Shown here: in pieces, positions 22,335-35,640 of the stretch
Layout: every line of letters starts with the position of its first letter
Numbering within the stretch: the stretch's first letter is position 1
From: Daucus carota subsp. sativus
Taxonomy: Eukaryota > Streptophyta > Magnoliopsida > Apiales > Apiaceae
Assembly (NCBI RefSeq): GCF_001625215.2
Contig: NC_030383.2
Span: 63,230,949 to 63,294,948, forward strand
Direction: 5' to 3'
Length of the DNA stretch: 64,000 nucleotides
Translations under genes and position numbers: made by a program
The notes under the pieces: model-generated
Databases searched by the model: none
What the model was told of the DNA's origin: nothing
Seen by the model: the letters and a program-made list of their open reading frames with translations, nothing else

Positions 22335-23650
22335 TTTTAAACCTCTGAGTTTGGTTTCACTTCATATACAAACCTCAACAATTTCACCATCAAACACAAT
22401 GACTTCTCCAATCTCCGGTCCAGTACCACCAGCCATTGAGAATTTGGCACAACTTCAATTCCATACCAGGTTAGTCGTCTTCGGAGATTACACGTCTTAG
22501 ACCTGTCAAATACAAATTTCAATCTCCAAACTGGTCCGATTTATCTTCTATGCTTTTTGTTGAGTCCGGCTCATCTAAAGCCTTAAGATGTTAGAGGAAG
22601 CACCCAATGAATCTTATATATGCTATATTTTAACAATTCTGAGCACACTCAACCTTGGTATTAATAATATTGTGTCGAAAATTCCAGAATTTATATCTAA
22701 TTCTCATAGCCTAACTTTCCTTGACCTTTCCATATAACAAATTTACAGTTAATCCTGTGCTTAAATCAGTATTTGCAACCAAAATTATGCAATTATAGTG
22801 CAGGTAGTCTTCCAGTTTACGCTCTACACTCCAGGATAAGCTCGCATATAATTGACAGCTATAATCCTTCCAACACTTTGTGATGCAAAGCAGAGGGATA
22901 GGTTGGCTTAAAAATATATAAGGTCACTTATGCATCGCTCTTCACACACTTAGACCCTGTTTGTGTGGGCTTTAAGTCCCGGCTCAAGCTATTTCGACTT
23001 AATCACTTCCGAGACCAATACCAACAAGTTAAGATATCTAAATATGTATGACAATCAGTTAGAAGGACTATTGCCGGGCAACAACCTTCTCAAAGAGTTG
23101 CCAGTTAAGATATCTAAACATGTATGACAATCAGTTAGAACTTTAGAAGGACTATTGCCCCCATCTTTGTCAAACTGTAAGCACTTAAAAATTCTTGACA
23201 TCGGGAACAATAAAATGGGTGGTACATTCCCTTCATGGCTATTTAATCTCGGAGAGCTAGAAGTCCTAGTCTTGCGATCAAATAGACTGTACGGTCCTGT
23301 AAGTGGAAGGAGCACATCACATCCATTCCCCAAGTTGCGGATTCTAGATCTCTCCAACAAACAATTCGCGGGCTATTTGCCAATTCTAAACTTTAAGAAT
23401 ATGAAACCAGCTGCTGATGATAACGCGTATAGTTATAAAAATAAGTCACAAGGACTAATTAATTACATCTATGAAGCATCTATCTCCTTAAATGTGAAAG
23501 GAACAGAGTATGAAGTGAAGAACATTCTTCATATTTACACAGCCATTGATCTATCGTGCAACAAATTTCACGGAGAAGTTCCAAAGAGAGCTTAAATGGC
23601 TTGCATTGCTCAATCTATCTCATAATAGTCTTGCCGGACATATGTTCTGA
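22335..23650 (+). pseudogene. RLP-B': decayed RLP pseudogene
   Basis: Pieces of RLP coding sequence in order: N-terminal LRRs (GAGTTTGGTTTCACTTCAT, 22,346-22,550), an LRR piece at 22,640-22,790, then exon-2 sequence at 23,010-23,640 up to the island and VIGELKW-equivalent region. Unrelated DNA separates the pieces. At 23,030-23,160 a stretch of about 70 bp (ATATGTATGACAATCAGTTAG) is tandemly duplicated. The longest open part is 23,155-23,595. The membrane helix and tail are missing. It sits where RLP-B sits in the first block. Confidence 0.8.
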
Positions 23651-23797
23651 ATTATTATTATGCTTTCATCAATATTTTCAAACATTTCTCAATATGTATT
23701 TTCAAAGAATTCTCAAGCCCTGGAACATTTGGACCGGTTCTTTGGAAGCCAAGATACCCAGGTTATCATGGCCATGCACAAAAATGAATAAATTATT

Positions 23798-23905
23798 CCA
23801 AGTCTTCCATGACTCATTCCAAGTCTTCGGAGGAGACCCTGAGCACAAAGATGCTCAGGGTCTCCCCAAGCCTTCCAGGACTCATTCCAAGTCTTCGGAG
23901 CACGG
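23798..23905. repeat. Expanded CCAAGTCTT repeat array before RLP-F
   Basis: Four units of the 21-bp repeat (ATTCCAAGTCTTC three times plus CCCCAAGCCTTCC), separated by an inverted pair CCCTGAGCA...TGCTCAGGG (about 23,837-23,861). The other sites have two units. Confidence 0.75.
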
Positions 23906-24546
23906 TCTCGCCTCGCCCTTTCAAAGATGTGATAGTAGCTCGAGAGTGATATAAATTATTTTCCCGACACTAAAAATAAATAATCAGATCAAATTAATCA
24001 ATAATGTATTAAGGATGAAATCCAAATTAATCCTAAATTTTGATAATATATAAAAATTATAATTATAAATTATATACCAAATCAGAATTGAATTAATTCC
24101 TTGGCACTAAAATTGATAAAGAAAGTATAATAATTTAAATTTAATTGATGAAAAGTCAAAGTCTTCTAATAAATCCATAAAGAATATGATAATCAAAATA
24201 ATGAAAATTATAATTGAAAAATCAAAATCATTAGTGTATTGGAATAGTGTTCACACACTTGTATATCAAAATTTGTGGTCCAAAAACTATAGCACAATAT
24301 CCTAAATACACCACATTAAATATTAGTTCAAAAATATTTAGTAAATAATTGTTTTCATTCATCATTTTGTTATTTAAAAAACTAATAATTTGGGTTGATG
24401 TTAACCTATATTTTAATATATAATTATATTATTTTCGTCTTATTTATTTAACTAGAAACAATATTTTTATCATACATCAATTATATTAAAAGATATAATT
24501 TTATTAAAAAAATTGAATTATTATTTATGAATTCCAGCATGAAGCG
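23906..24546. other. AT-rich upstream region of RLP-F
   Basis: Aligns with 3,430-4,260 minus the MITE at 3,574. No gene. The promoter-proximal part is shorter than in RLP-C. Confidence 0.55.
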
Positions 24547-24555
24547 TATAAATAG
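24547..24555 (+). promoter_or_regulatory. TATA box of RLP-F
   Basis: TATAAATAG, 55 bp before the ATG at 24,602. The open frame extends upstream through the TATA box, so earlier in-frame ATGs are not likely starts. Confidence 0.75.
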
Positions 24556-24601
24556 AAGTGTGCAGTTGATCAGATTTATAACCCAGTTGATCAGGAGAAA
24601 C

Positions 24602-27268
24602 ATGGCATACTCTGCAAAGACTTCTCACCTTCTTCTCTTTGTTTTCTTTCTCTCATCACTTGAATCCATTCTTTCAACAAGACGAGAGGGAGAAGCTCTT
24701 GTGAAGTGGAAGAATAGCCTAGCCCCTTCTTCTTTTCTCGACTCTTGGTCACTCACCAATCTCGAAAATCTTTGTAACTGGACTGGCATTACTTGTAACT
24801 CTGCAGGTTCAGTCTCTGAGATTAACCTTTGTGAGAAACAACTTGATGGAATGCTGTCCGAGTTTGGTTTCACTTCATTTCCAAATCTAAACAGTCTCAC
24901 CCTCGCAGACAACTTCTTCTCGGGTCCAATACCACCAGCCATTCAGAACTTAACAAGGCTTCAATACCTTGATTTAAGCTTGAATTATCTCAATGGTACC
25001 ATGCCTTTCTTGCGCATCCTCAACCTCAGTAGCAATCCTCTTGCGTCGAAATTCCCAGATTTTATATCCAGTTCTCAAAGCCTGACTCACCTTGACCTTT
25101 CATATAACATGTTTACCGGTGATCTAGCATGTGAACCATTATTTGCCAACCTGCATAATCTTGAAGTCCTCAGTCTCGTTGAAAATTCTTTTGAGGGGCC
25201 ATTTCCACCGGATATATTCAGGCTTTCCAAATTAAAACATCTTAGCCTGTCAGTTAACAAACTTTCAGGTTCAATTCCCAATGACATAAGGTTGCTTTGT
25301 GATCTTGAATACCTATATTTAGCCAACAATTCCTTTGAAGGACCACTTCCACCAAATATATTCAAGCTTTCAAAATTAAAACATCTTGTTCTTTGGGGTA
25401 ATAAGTTTTCAGGTTCTGTTTCCAATGATATAGGTTTGCTTTCGGCGCTTGAAGCCCTCGATCTTTATTCTAATTTTTTTGAGGGGCCGCTTCCACCAAA
25501 TATATTCAAGCTCTCAAAACTAAGGATTCTTTCCCTTGGGAACAATAACTTTTCAGGTTCTGTCTCTAATAATATAGGTTTGCTTCCTGAGCTTGAAACC
25601 CTATGTCTTGACTCTAATTTGTTTGAGGGGCCGCTTCCCCCACATATATTCACGCTCTCTAAATTAAGATATCTAGACCTCTCAAACAATAGAAATTTAT
25701 TTGAAAGAAGTATTCCTATTGGATTGGGACTCTTGACTAACCTCAGGTACTTAGATCTATATTCCAGTAATCTCAGCGGCTATATTCCATCTGACATTGG
25801 AAACCTGAAGCTACTAGTAGGTCTTAATCTCGGTTCTAATAAATTGACTGGACCAGTTTCAAAGATCGTTTCTAATCTCACAAATCTTATATTTCTTAGT
25901 GTAAGAAATAATAGTCTTAGTGGAAATATTCAGAGTGACTTGTGGAACTTCCCTAAGGAATATAACAATCATCCAACTTTGGAATACATCGATTTAAGTG
26001 GGAACCATTTTACAGGTATCTTTTCTCTATATATCTTTTCCTTTTCTCATATGTAACTAAGCTAGTAATCTGATTATTGCAGTTTTACCAAAGTTTCAAC
26101 AATCTTGACAGGTGAGCTTCCAACAACAATTTGCAATGTCACTTCCCTTTCGGTTCTTGATTTGTCAAATAATGGATTAAGTGGTGCACTTCCAAACTGT
26201 TTCGGGAATCTTGCTGATGGATTGCTTTACCTTAATCTTGCTAATAATCAGTTTCGAGGAACAATACCAACTACTTTCTCCAGGAGTTGTCGGCTGAAAT
26301 ATCTAAACATGGATAATAATGAGTTTGAAGGATTGATGCCCCCATCTTTGGCGAACTGTAAGAACTTGAGAATTCTTGATATTGGCAACAATAAAATAGG
26401 TGGTACATTTCCGTCATGGCTTTATGCACTTGGAGAGCTAGAAGTCCTTGTCTTGCGATCAAATAAACTCTATGGTACAATAAGTGGAAGGAGCATAGAA
26501 GATCCCTTCCCCAAGTTGCGGATTGTGGATCTGTCCAACAATCAATTCACAGGCCATTTGCCAATTCAATACTTTAAGAATATGAAATCAACTGATAATT
26601 TGTATCGTTATCAGAATGACACAGGAGATTTTATTTTCCATTATGAAGCATCTGTCTCATTAACTGTGAAGGGAACAGAGTATGAAGTGAAAAATATCCT
26701 TCATATTTACACAGCCATTGATCTGTCGTGCAACAAATTTCAGGGAGAAATTCCAAAGGTTACTGGAGAGCTTAGATGGCTTGCATTGCTCAACTTATCT
26801 CATAATAGTCTTACTGGACCTCTCCCATCACTGCTTGGAAATATGGAAGCACTCCAATCTTTAGATTTGTCTTCAAATCAACTGACAGGGGCTATTCCAC
26901 CTCAGTTAACCGCATTGACATTTCTAGAAGTCTTAAACCTCTCGAGAAACCATCTTAGTGGAGAGATTCCTGAGAAAGGACAGTTCAGCACATTCAACAA
27001 TGACTCTTATCTAGAAAACTCTGCGTTATGTGGATCACCCTTGACGAAGAAATGTGTAAACACTGCATCACCCCCACAGGAAGTCGGAAATGGTGATGAA
27101 GATGATGCTGGTGATGAGTTGACATGGGAAGCAATCGTGATGGGATATGGATGTGGACTGATATGTGGATTGTCATCTGCATACATTGTTCTCAAACTAG
27201 GAAGGCCTTGGTGGTTTGTGAGATATGTCGAAGTACTGCAACTGAAGTTGATGAAAAGATATGCATGA
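24602..27268 (+). CDS. RLP-F: intact LRR receptor-like protein, 856 aa (join 24602..26015, 26112..27268)
   Basis: Intact two-exon RLP. Signal peptide, N-cap Cys pair (CNWTGITC), LRRs, the usual phase-1 intron of 96 bp, and a 1,157-bp exon 2 with island (VKGTEYEVKNIL), Cys C-cap (ALCGSPLTKKC), acidic linker (DEDDAGDE), membrane helix (GYGCGLICG) and KRYA tail. Compared with RLP-C and RLP-H, exon 1 lacks about 32 residues, running from LNGTMPFLRIL without the FQVSHLQ...NWSHFSP segment. That in-frame deletion removes about one LRR plus a linker. No kinase domain; a partner kinase would be needed. Position and flanks pair it with RLP-C of the first block. Confidence 0.92.
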
Positions 27269-27838
27269 AGAAAGGTACTGGTCGATCAAGACAAACTTGA
27301 AAGTTGTTGTCCTGGTAGACATTTCTGAACCAGTAGTGTACTAGCTGCATAAGTATTTGGTATTATGTAATAATCCATTTGGTCGGGACTCATAATGATT
27401 TCTCTTGCTTCAGGGGTATTAATATTAACCTTGCTATCTTGATCTGTGTTAATGCAAATGAAAAAGAATGGAAAAACAAAAAAATTGCATCAAACCTGTT
27501 GTACCAAGATCCATTAATCTGCTTTCATCTCTTACGCAACAATTTAACAGCACTTTCACACTGTTTGAATGATTATCATAAATTCGAGTTTTCCTCGCCA
27601 GCACCAAATCCAAATATACAATCCCACACATTCCAGTCTCAGCTTCAGCTCCCAGGCTAGCATTGATTTAGCCAAGCACGACAGTGGCCGCTTGTGTGCC
27701 TAACAATGACAGTTGGGGATTTGATGGAACGTGCCTTGGTCCTGCCTTCAAATGTCTAACAATAACAGTTGGATATGTCGACAAAAAAATTGTTCCTCAC
27801 ACTGAGGAATAACTCTGACAGTTCTTTTCATTGTGCCT
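27269..27838. other. 3' flank of RLP-F
   Basis: Aligns with the flank of RLP-H (50,592-50,910), including GGGGTATTAATATTAACC and a run of ACAATTTAACAGCAC. The 93-codon open frame from 27,379 is not kept in the RLP-H flank. No gene. Confidence 0.6.
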
Positions 27839-28070
27839 TGGTCCAGTAAGTGGAAGGAGCACATCACATCCATTCCCCAAGTTGCGGATTCTAGATCTCT
27901 CCAACAACCAATTCACGGGCTATTTGCCAATTCAATACTTTAAGAATATATGAAACCAGCTGCTGATAAAGCGTATAGTTATCAAAATAAGTCACAAGGA
28001 CTAATTAATTACATATATGAAGCCTCTATCTCCTTAAATGTGAAAGGAACAGAGTATGAAGTGAAAAACA
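27839..28070 (+). pseudogene. RLP-G, left part (split by Helitron)
   Basis: Exon-2 sequence of an RLP from the GPVSGRST region to the island (VKGTEYEVKN), ending exactly at AAAAACA before the Helitron. A 2-bp insertion (AAGAATATATGAAACC) shifts the frame. No exon 1 is present: homology starts abruptly at TGGTCCAGTAAGTGG. The rest of the gene resumes at 45,178. Confidence 0.85.
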
Positions 28071-28440
28071 TCTCTTTATATTATAGCTCCTGATGCGTGA
28101 TTTGTACAGTTACCACACTGCTTAATTCTTCACCTCAAAGTTCCACCTTATTACAAAAATGCCACCGCTCTATTAAGCGGCACCCACGTAAGCTCATTGC
28201 CACCACGTGCTATCTTCCTGCTGTCTTTTGTTTATTTTATTCACTAAACCGTACTTACCCGAAGCTTATGTAACAAGCTTACATTCTTTACATTTTACTC
28301 ATTTCAAAATTTAAAACCCAGCCTCCACGGCTCCCTTACAAAAGTAACCGGTTTGAACGTAAAGTTTTCAAAACTAACCAGCCTACGTTCAACTTTTCAA
28401 AACTAACCAGCCTAAATCAAAAAAAGTCGGGCGACCCTTA

Positions 28441-30120
28441 CCTGTTTTTTTCCCGAGCACCGGTCGCCCTCCTCAGGGGCGTCCCCCATTGGAGTTCATC
28501 AAGCACAGGTCGCCCTCCTCAGGGGCGTCCCCCCTTGAAGTTCTGTGACGTGGTCCGCCCAATCACGGGCGACCACGTGTGACACTACCCCCTTAAAACC
28601 CCCTCCCAGCCACACAAACACACAATTACACACACATTTGCACACACTCAGTTTGAAAACAACACTGCAGCAGCCACAGCAAGGAGCCGAAAGGGGAGAT
28701 TTTGGTAAAGGAAGGAAGAAAAGTGGGAGAGGATCGCCCGAGCTAGCATCAAGGTCGCCCACCCTAGCAAAAAATTTGAAGGTACTACCTTATTCCTCCC
28801 CTAAATATTAGTATATAAAGCCTTGATTTGTAATTTATTACTTGATTAGTTTGTCTTGCATGTTACAAATATCGATTATGTTCATGATTATGGCTAATTT
28901 ATAGACTAGTGTTATAATTACCGGCTTGAGATTAGTGTTATAATTACCGGATTGAGATTTGGTACATTATGATTTTTAAATTTGTTAAAAAATTTAAAGA
29001 TTTATAATAGAAATTAAGGATAATTTATAGATTTGATATGTTGGAATTTAAGATTTTATGCTTTTTAGATTTTGTAGGTAGTAATTAAATTTAGTTGGAG
29101 AGAAAAAATATAATATAATATTCGAATTAAAAAGATATTGAGAATATAATATTCGAATTAAAAAATATTCGAATTAAAATATATTAAAATATAATATTCG
29201 AATTAAAAATATAATATAATATTCGAATTAAAATATAATATAATATATATTCGAATTAAAAAATATTCGAATTAAAATATATTAAAATATAATATTCAAA
29301 TTAAAAATAAAATATAATATTCGAATTAAAATATAATATAAAATAATATTCGAGTTAAAATATATTCGAATTAAAATATATTAAAATATAATATTCGAAT
29401 TAAAAAATAATATAAAATATATTGAGAATTAAAAAAATTAGAAAGCAAATAAAATATTCGGATAAAAAAGATATTAATAGCTAATATTAAAAAAAATCGA
29501 TTTATATTAATATTATTAGCATAAAACAAAATTATATTAAAATTCGATTTATAATAATAAAAATTCGAAAAAAAGCAAAATAATCGAATTAAAATAAAAT
29601 TTTCGAACATATATTAATAAAAATCTTAATTATATTAATATATAATTCGAATATATGAAATTTCGAGAATTAGAATATTTATGAAATTAAGAGAATTAAA
29701 ATAAATAGGAAATTCGAACAAAAATTAATTTAAGGTACGCTCTCGATTCTCTCTAAATTAATGTGTATATATATATAATGACTTGATTTGGATTATTGTT
29801 GTTTTATTAGCTTGAGTTGCATGTTATAAGATCGGTTAGTTTATTGATTGTGGCTTGAGATTTGTTATAATTGAAATTAAGGCTAATTTATAGATTTGAT
29901 ATGTTGGAATTAAGGCTAATTGAAATTAAGGCTAATTTATAGATTTGATATGTTGGAATTTAAGATTTTGTGCATGTTAGATTTTGTAGGTAGTAATTTA
30001 ATTTAGTTAGAAACAAAAGCTTTGAATTCGAATTACAAATATTATGTTGGAATGAGATTTTGTATATATACAAAAGCTTTGAATTCGAATTATAAATATA
30101 TTTGAAAATTGTTGGCACAG
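28441..30120. other. Leader region and AT-rich repeat of the PMD element
   Basis: 28,600-28,785 looks like a CA-rich leader exon ending TTGAAG|GTACTA. From 29,100 to about 29,740 the DNA is a degenerate run of ATATTCGAATTAAAATATA-type units. Two copies of GATTTGATATGTTGGAATTT (29,030; 29,943) suggest local duplication. The open frame at 28,545 has no recognisable domain. Confidence 0.5.
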
Positions 30121-33100
30121 ATGGATCCTGCAGCTTATCATCCCGGGCCGGTTAACGGCACTTTGTTGACATTGCAGGACACGCATAGGTCCACTTTTGT
30201 GTGGAACAGTAGTACGGTAATGACTTGATGGACTGTTGTTTATTAACGTTAATGTTTGCTTCACTATAAACTGCTGACAAGTTCCTGTATTTTAAATTGC
30301 AGGACATTCCTGATCTTAGAGTCAGGACGAACTTCGGTGAGTACTGGAATGTAGTTGACCAAACCAGGCCGCCTCAGACGATAATAGATGCTATTAATGA
30401 TGCGGGCTTTGAGTGGGTGTTCAAGTTGGGTCAGGTCAAGCATGACAGGGGCTTGATCACTGCTTTTATCGAGAGGTGGCGTCCAGAGACGCACACTTTT
30501 CATCTACCTTTCGGGGAGGCCACCATTACACTGGAGGATGTCCATCACATTCTCGGGTTACGAACCACTGGCCGGCCATTTATTCTACATGGCTTCACCA
30601 CCACACCTCGCGAGAGATTGGCCATGATACGCGATGTTCTTGGAGTGACTCCTAAGCCGGCTGATGTGAGGAAGAACGGCTTGAGGATCGGTTGGTTGAT
30701 TGAAAAATTTGGCGACTGTGCCCGGTTGGACGAGGCAGCGGAGGATTTTGATGCACAGACTATCTTTCACATCAGGGCACACCTACTGTGTGTTATTGGA
30801 TCGTTGTTTCCTGATAGCAGCGGGAACTATGTGAATCTCAACCTCCTTTGGATGCTACGTGACTTGCAGAGCGTGGATGGTTATAGCTGGGGGAGTGCTG
30901 TTCTTGCATACCTTTATAGGAAGATGTGCGATTCCACCCATAAAGTCACAAAAAACTTCGCTGGATACGCCACGTTAGTACAGGTACGCATTTACTATCA
31001 TTTTATTTTTCAAGTTTTTCTTCATATATACACTACGCCATATATGATCTATCGCAATGGTATGAACGCGAGTGTTGCAAAATTATGTTGCAATAGAGAC
31101 ACTGATCCATATCTACCGCAACGATAACCATTCATGTCAATTATATGTTGCAATAGCAAACATTATGTGTTGCAGCTTGTAATATACTTGTAAAAGTGTT
31201 AGCTTAAAGTATTATAATATTATTTTAACATTAAATAATAATTTAAATTATTTTAACAATATTTTAAAGTGATATGCAAATTAAATAAATAAGATACGCG
31301 ATGATATGCAAATTTTATTCATAATAATTAAAAAAATTAAAATAGGAATTTTAAAAGTAATTAATTTTTTTAAAAGCAATGAAAAGTAAAAATAATTAAA
31401 TTCCCCTTGTTTTGATATCAGAACTGATATATAAGTTTCAAAAATAAAAATATAGATATACGAATTATAAGTAGTAATAAATACATATAATGAATTTTGT
31501 TCCTAAAATAATTACATGAATTTTATTTGTTAAAATAATAAAGTATAGGTGCAGACGTGCAGTACATTATTTGACTTTATTGAACTGGGCAAATATCGAG
31601 CTCAAAGCGGGTAAAAATTAGGCTTACAGCCGCCCAAATTTTCAGCCAAGTTTGAAATTTTCACACATACACTATACACGCTCGAGTCTCCTTGAATACC
31701 CTCAACACTCACTACACTCTCTCCCTCGCTCAACTCTCTCTCCCTTCTCTACTCTCTCTCTCTTGTTAATCTCTCTGAAGCTAATCTCTCTCTGGCCACC
31801 ATTTTCACTCAATCTCGCCATCACTTTTAATTAACTTGGATTTGCATTTATAGTTGGAGCACAGTTGATTTGTGGGTCGAGGTTCCAATTCTTCAATTAG
31901 GGTTTTGGCTTTTCAATCAGGGTTTTGGTTCTTCATTAAACTTCAATTAGGGTTCAATTACTTACATATAATCTCTTAAACTTCATCTGATATCTCTTTC
32001 TCTTTGATTTCAGGTGTTCTTAGTTTGGGTTTGCACTCCAAGACTTTATTATAAGGTATTTTTGAATTTAGGGCTTCATGTTATGAGTTTATTTGCATTT
32101 AGTGTTCTTTGTTTTTATGTTTATTTGGTTTATTATCTTTATCTAGTTTATTTCCTTTGATTTTTTGTTTTTTTTTTCATTTGTTTTGTGAAATTGCAAT
32201 ACTCTGTTTTTGTGTTAATTTTTTTGTTGCTTAAAAGTGTTCAACAACAATATTCTTCTTAATTATAAAAGATCTATCACGAGGAAGAGGTCCCTGTTTT
32301 GTATAATATCTTGTATGTCTTTTCTTTTCTGTATATTATTAAGCTACCTTGGGGCATCCTTTTTCTAGACCAGATTTCGTGCGCAATCTTTAGTAAAGAG
32401 CAAATATTCCGATTCTTTTGCATTTGTCTCAATGTCAGTGCTTTGCATATATGGATATATTTTACATGAAAATGGTGCTTTTGTTGTTGGCCTGCTTAAT
32501 GTTCAAGACATGTAGTCAACTCAGTTTAGTGTGACAATAAGACTTTCTCATTTCATTATGATTCTCACATATTTTATGCTCGTCACAGTACAACACAGTT
32601 TTGTATTTGGTGTGAGTGAGCAGTAAAGAATTCTATGGAAGATGCTAGTGACTACCGGTGGTATATAACCAGGTAAAAATAATGCTCAGTTGATAATCCT
32701 TATAAGGGAGGCTCTTACTATTTCTTCCTCTTTAACATTGAGTTGTTTTAATGTACATACTAGCTGGTTGCTCAAGTGTTCTATCATTATAATGTATACA
32801 TTGGATACAATATTTGTTCAATGAGGTATCTAACTAGCTTGCTGATGGCCGGGGACTATAGATTTATTCATTGCTAATTGGTTATATTCGTTGTACCTGT
32901 TATGCCTCAATCATAATGGCATAGTGACAATAAAAGGAAAACGAATTATAAATATTTCACATAGCATGCTCTAGTTATCTACAACTATTGTTTTGGACTT
33001 CTGGTTTGGCATTTATAATAAGTTGGCATATGTCTTTGAATTCATATAGTTTGTAGCATGACCTAATTGGCACAAGTCATCCTCTGCCATGTCTTATATC

Positions 33101-35640
33101 TTTAGTTAGTAAGAATTAATATTTCCCATGTTTCAGCCACTATACAAATATTGATCATGGACGAAGTTCTTACCCTGTTTAGTATTAATTTCATTATCTG
33201 CTGCAACTTTATTGTGTTATCTGTGCACTGCCCAACTAAGTACACATAATTTGAGTTTAAAATAAAGCATGCTTCTTTACTGGAGCTCAGCTTAGTAGTT
33301 GCATTGTATTGTTGCAGGAGAAGCTTAAGCCGTTAATGGATCAACTTAACAAAGTCAAAGACTTGACTGTTCCAGAATTTGGAAATTTCCGAACTTGAGA
33401 AGTGCGAGCAAATGCAAGAATATGTTTATATATAATAGTGTAGTGTAGTGGGATGTTTGGTTGGATTCGTTTAATACTTTGATTTGGTTGGATTTGTTAG
33501 GTAGTTTTGTTTGGTTGGATTTGTTATAAACTTTGATTTGTATGAAAGAATAGTTTAATGTTTCAGTGGATATAGTGAAATATTGCAAAGTTGTTAATTT
33601 AGTCTTGCATTAGCACATATATGTTGTAGTAGCTAATATATATATGTTTCAATTTATAACAAAAAATGTTGCAAACATGCAACTGAAAAACAGGTGTCCA
33701 AACATAGGACCCACATGTGTGACCCACGTGTGGGTCCCACTTTTTTTGAAATCAGGAGGTCTAACGTAACATAATATATTTGTTGCTATAGGGTAGTCAG
33801 ATGTTGCAATATCACGTCTATTGTAACATAAAAAGCCGTGTTGCAGTAGGTTACCCAAATGTTGCAATAGAAGCCTAGGGCAACATGAAAAAATGCAACT
33901 TAAATTTTATGTTGCAATAGCCCTTTTTCGGGCTATGGCAACATATTTTGGGGTTATGGCATCATTTTTTTGATGTTGTCATAGGCCATATATGGCGTAG
34001 TGATATTTTGATGTGCACATATATGTATGTACCTTCACACTAGGTGTGGATATACGAGCGGTTCCCTACATTAGCTCCCCGACACACGGCCACACCCCTG
34101 ATTATCTACCCACTTGCGCTAAGGTTTGTAATATGCTACTCTTCTCGTAATCGCAATAAGTTTGTATATCCTCCAGTTTGTGCACATGTACTAGTTCACA
34201 CGTATAATATAAACATTTTGTTGTAGGTGGACAGGGCCGTTTACCCGTACTGAGGTGCCGCACGGTCAGCGTCGTATCACCCGGTACGAGCTGGATAACA
34301 TGATTGAGGCAAATTTTCGGTGGAGGCCGTATGCAGATCTAGATGACGAGCATCAGCCTGAGTATGATTTGTACCTGCGTTGGACTGCTCCTACGCCTTT
34401 GTTGTACATGGCCTATGTCGAGTGGTGTTATACTGATAGGGTGACGAGGCAGTTCGGGTTCGTGCAGGACATACCCACATCCTCTCCACGTGCGAATCAT
34501 AGTAACCTGCACACCATTGTCAACGAGGGGATTAACTGGGAGGGCGCCAGGGAGTCTTACACTCGTCTATGGGATAGGTCCCTCGAGCGAGCTCTTACAT
34601 CTCCCCCACTCATGTTTGGCGAGGGTTGCACTGCGGCATACATGCCTTGGTTTCTTGCAGTGACACGTAGATACATTGTAAACCCCGTCTATTGGAGGAC
34701 TGCAGAGGCTTTCCAGGGCACACAGGGTGCCACACAGGCACTGGTAAACTCCCTTGTAACTGTTCTTCTAACTTCTTTCCATTACTATGCTAGCTTATTT
34801 TCTATATGTTCTGTTATAACTATTCTTCATCTGATTATGTCTTCACATGGCTGTTAACAGGAGGATCAGCTTCTAGATATGGAGAGTGCCATTGACCCTG
34901 CTACCCTGGATCTTTCTCGGGCACAGAGGATTGTACAGGGGTTGTTAGGACGTTTTAGGGGTTCAAGCAACCCTAGCAGACACAGAGGACGGCCACCAGT
35001 TACACCAGTTGAGCCGGAGCCAGGCACGTACTACACTCACGTGGCCAGTGGTAGCTCAGACACGGGAGGTTGGTCACACCTGGTTGGCACTTCTTCTTCG
35101 CCGGTTGGGGATGTAGCGGGTACTTCTAGGGCGGATGGATGGGAGTCCTGGCCCGCGTCGACGGTCGGGCCATCTACATATGCAGGGGATGACTACGAGG
35201 GTGGTCCACGTGGCTTTACGGTCAGATTAGAGGATGACCACGACATGTCTGCTGAGGGTCAGTCGCAGGAGTCATACCAGTTCCAGGATGCAGATGCTTA
35301 TCGTCCTGACATGTCTTTCCTGAGGGATCAGTACACCACACCTCCGCCACAGGTCCCGGTGCCGTCATTTGCTAGCCAGTCCTACATCTTCGGGGCACCC
35401 GCGTTTCCATTCGCACCGCCACCAGAGAGGTCCACTCCCACTCCTATACAGATGTCCACTTTTGCTTCGTACACTGGTCAGAGTAGTCCATGGGCGCCCC
35501 CCAGCACAGCAGTAGCAGGGCACTCCGAGGTCGAGGAGCAACCTGAGGATGAGCATCGACAGCAGCCACCTAGAGCTGCGAAGGGAAAGGGTCGAAGATG
35601 TCACACTGGAAGCCACATCTTCGGCCATAAGAAGAAGTAG
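30121..35640 (+). CDS. Plant mobile domain (PMD) protein, 717 aa, five exons
   Basis: join 30121..30216, 30303..30983, 34044..34123, 34227..34743, 34861..35640. All junctions are GT-AG and the frame stays open, giving 717 residues. Exons 2-4 carry the plant mobile domain seen in MAIN/MAIL1 and serine/threonine-phosphatase-7-long-form-like proteins: ITAFIERWRPETHTFHLPFGEATITLEDV, HILGLRTTGRP (quoted in parts), then W...YERFPTLAPR and RYELDNM...WRPYADLD. The last exon is Pro/Ser/Gln-rich and ends with basic KGKGRR and GHKKK. Arabidopsis MAIN/MAIL1 act in gene expression and transposon silencing, and PMD genes are also frequent transposon cargo. This one lies inside a TIR element. Intron 2 contains a CACTA transposon. 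Confidence 0.85.
31031..34002. mobile_element. Nested non-autonomous CACTA element, 3.0 kb
   Basis: Termini CACTACGCCATATATG and CATATATGGCGTAGTG, 3-bp ATA duplication (31,028-31,030; 34,003-34,005). Subterminal arrays of TGTTGCAATAG lie at both ends. The middle (31,640-33,400) resembles a plant transcript: a CTCTCTCCC-rich leader at 31,690-31,800, AGGGTTTTGG leader motifs, and a last exon near 33,318 (EKLKPLMDQLNKVKDLTVPE then stop). No transposase. It sits in intron 2 of the PMD gene. Confidence 0.9.

Noticed and set aside
28545-28811. 88-codon frame near the left TIR of the PMD element
   Set aside because: Low-complexity His/Thr/Gln-rich leader-like sequence. The PMD gene's start at 30,121 is better supported.
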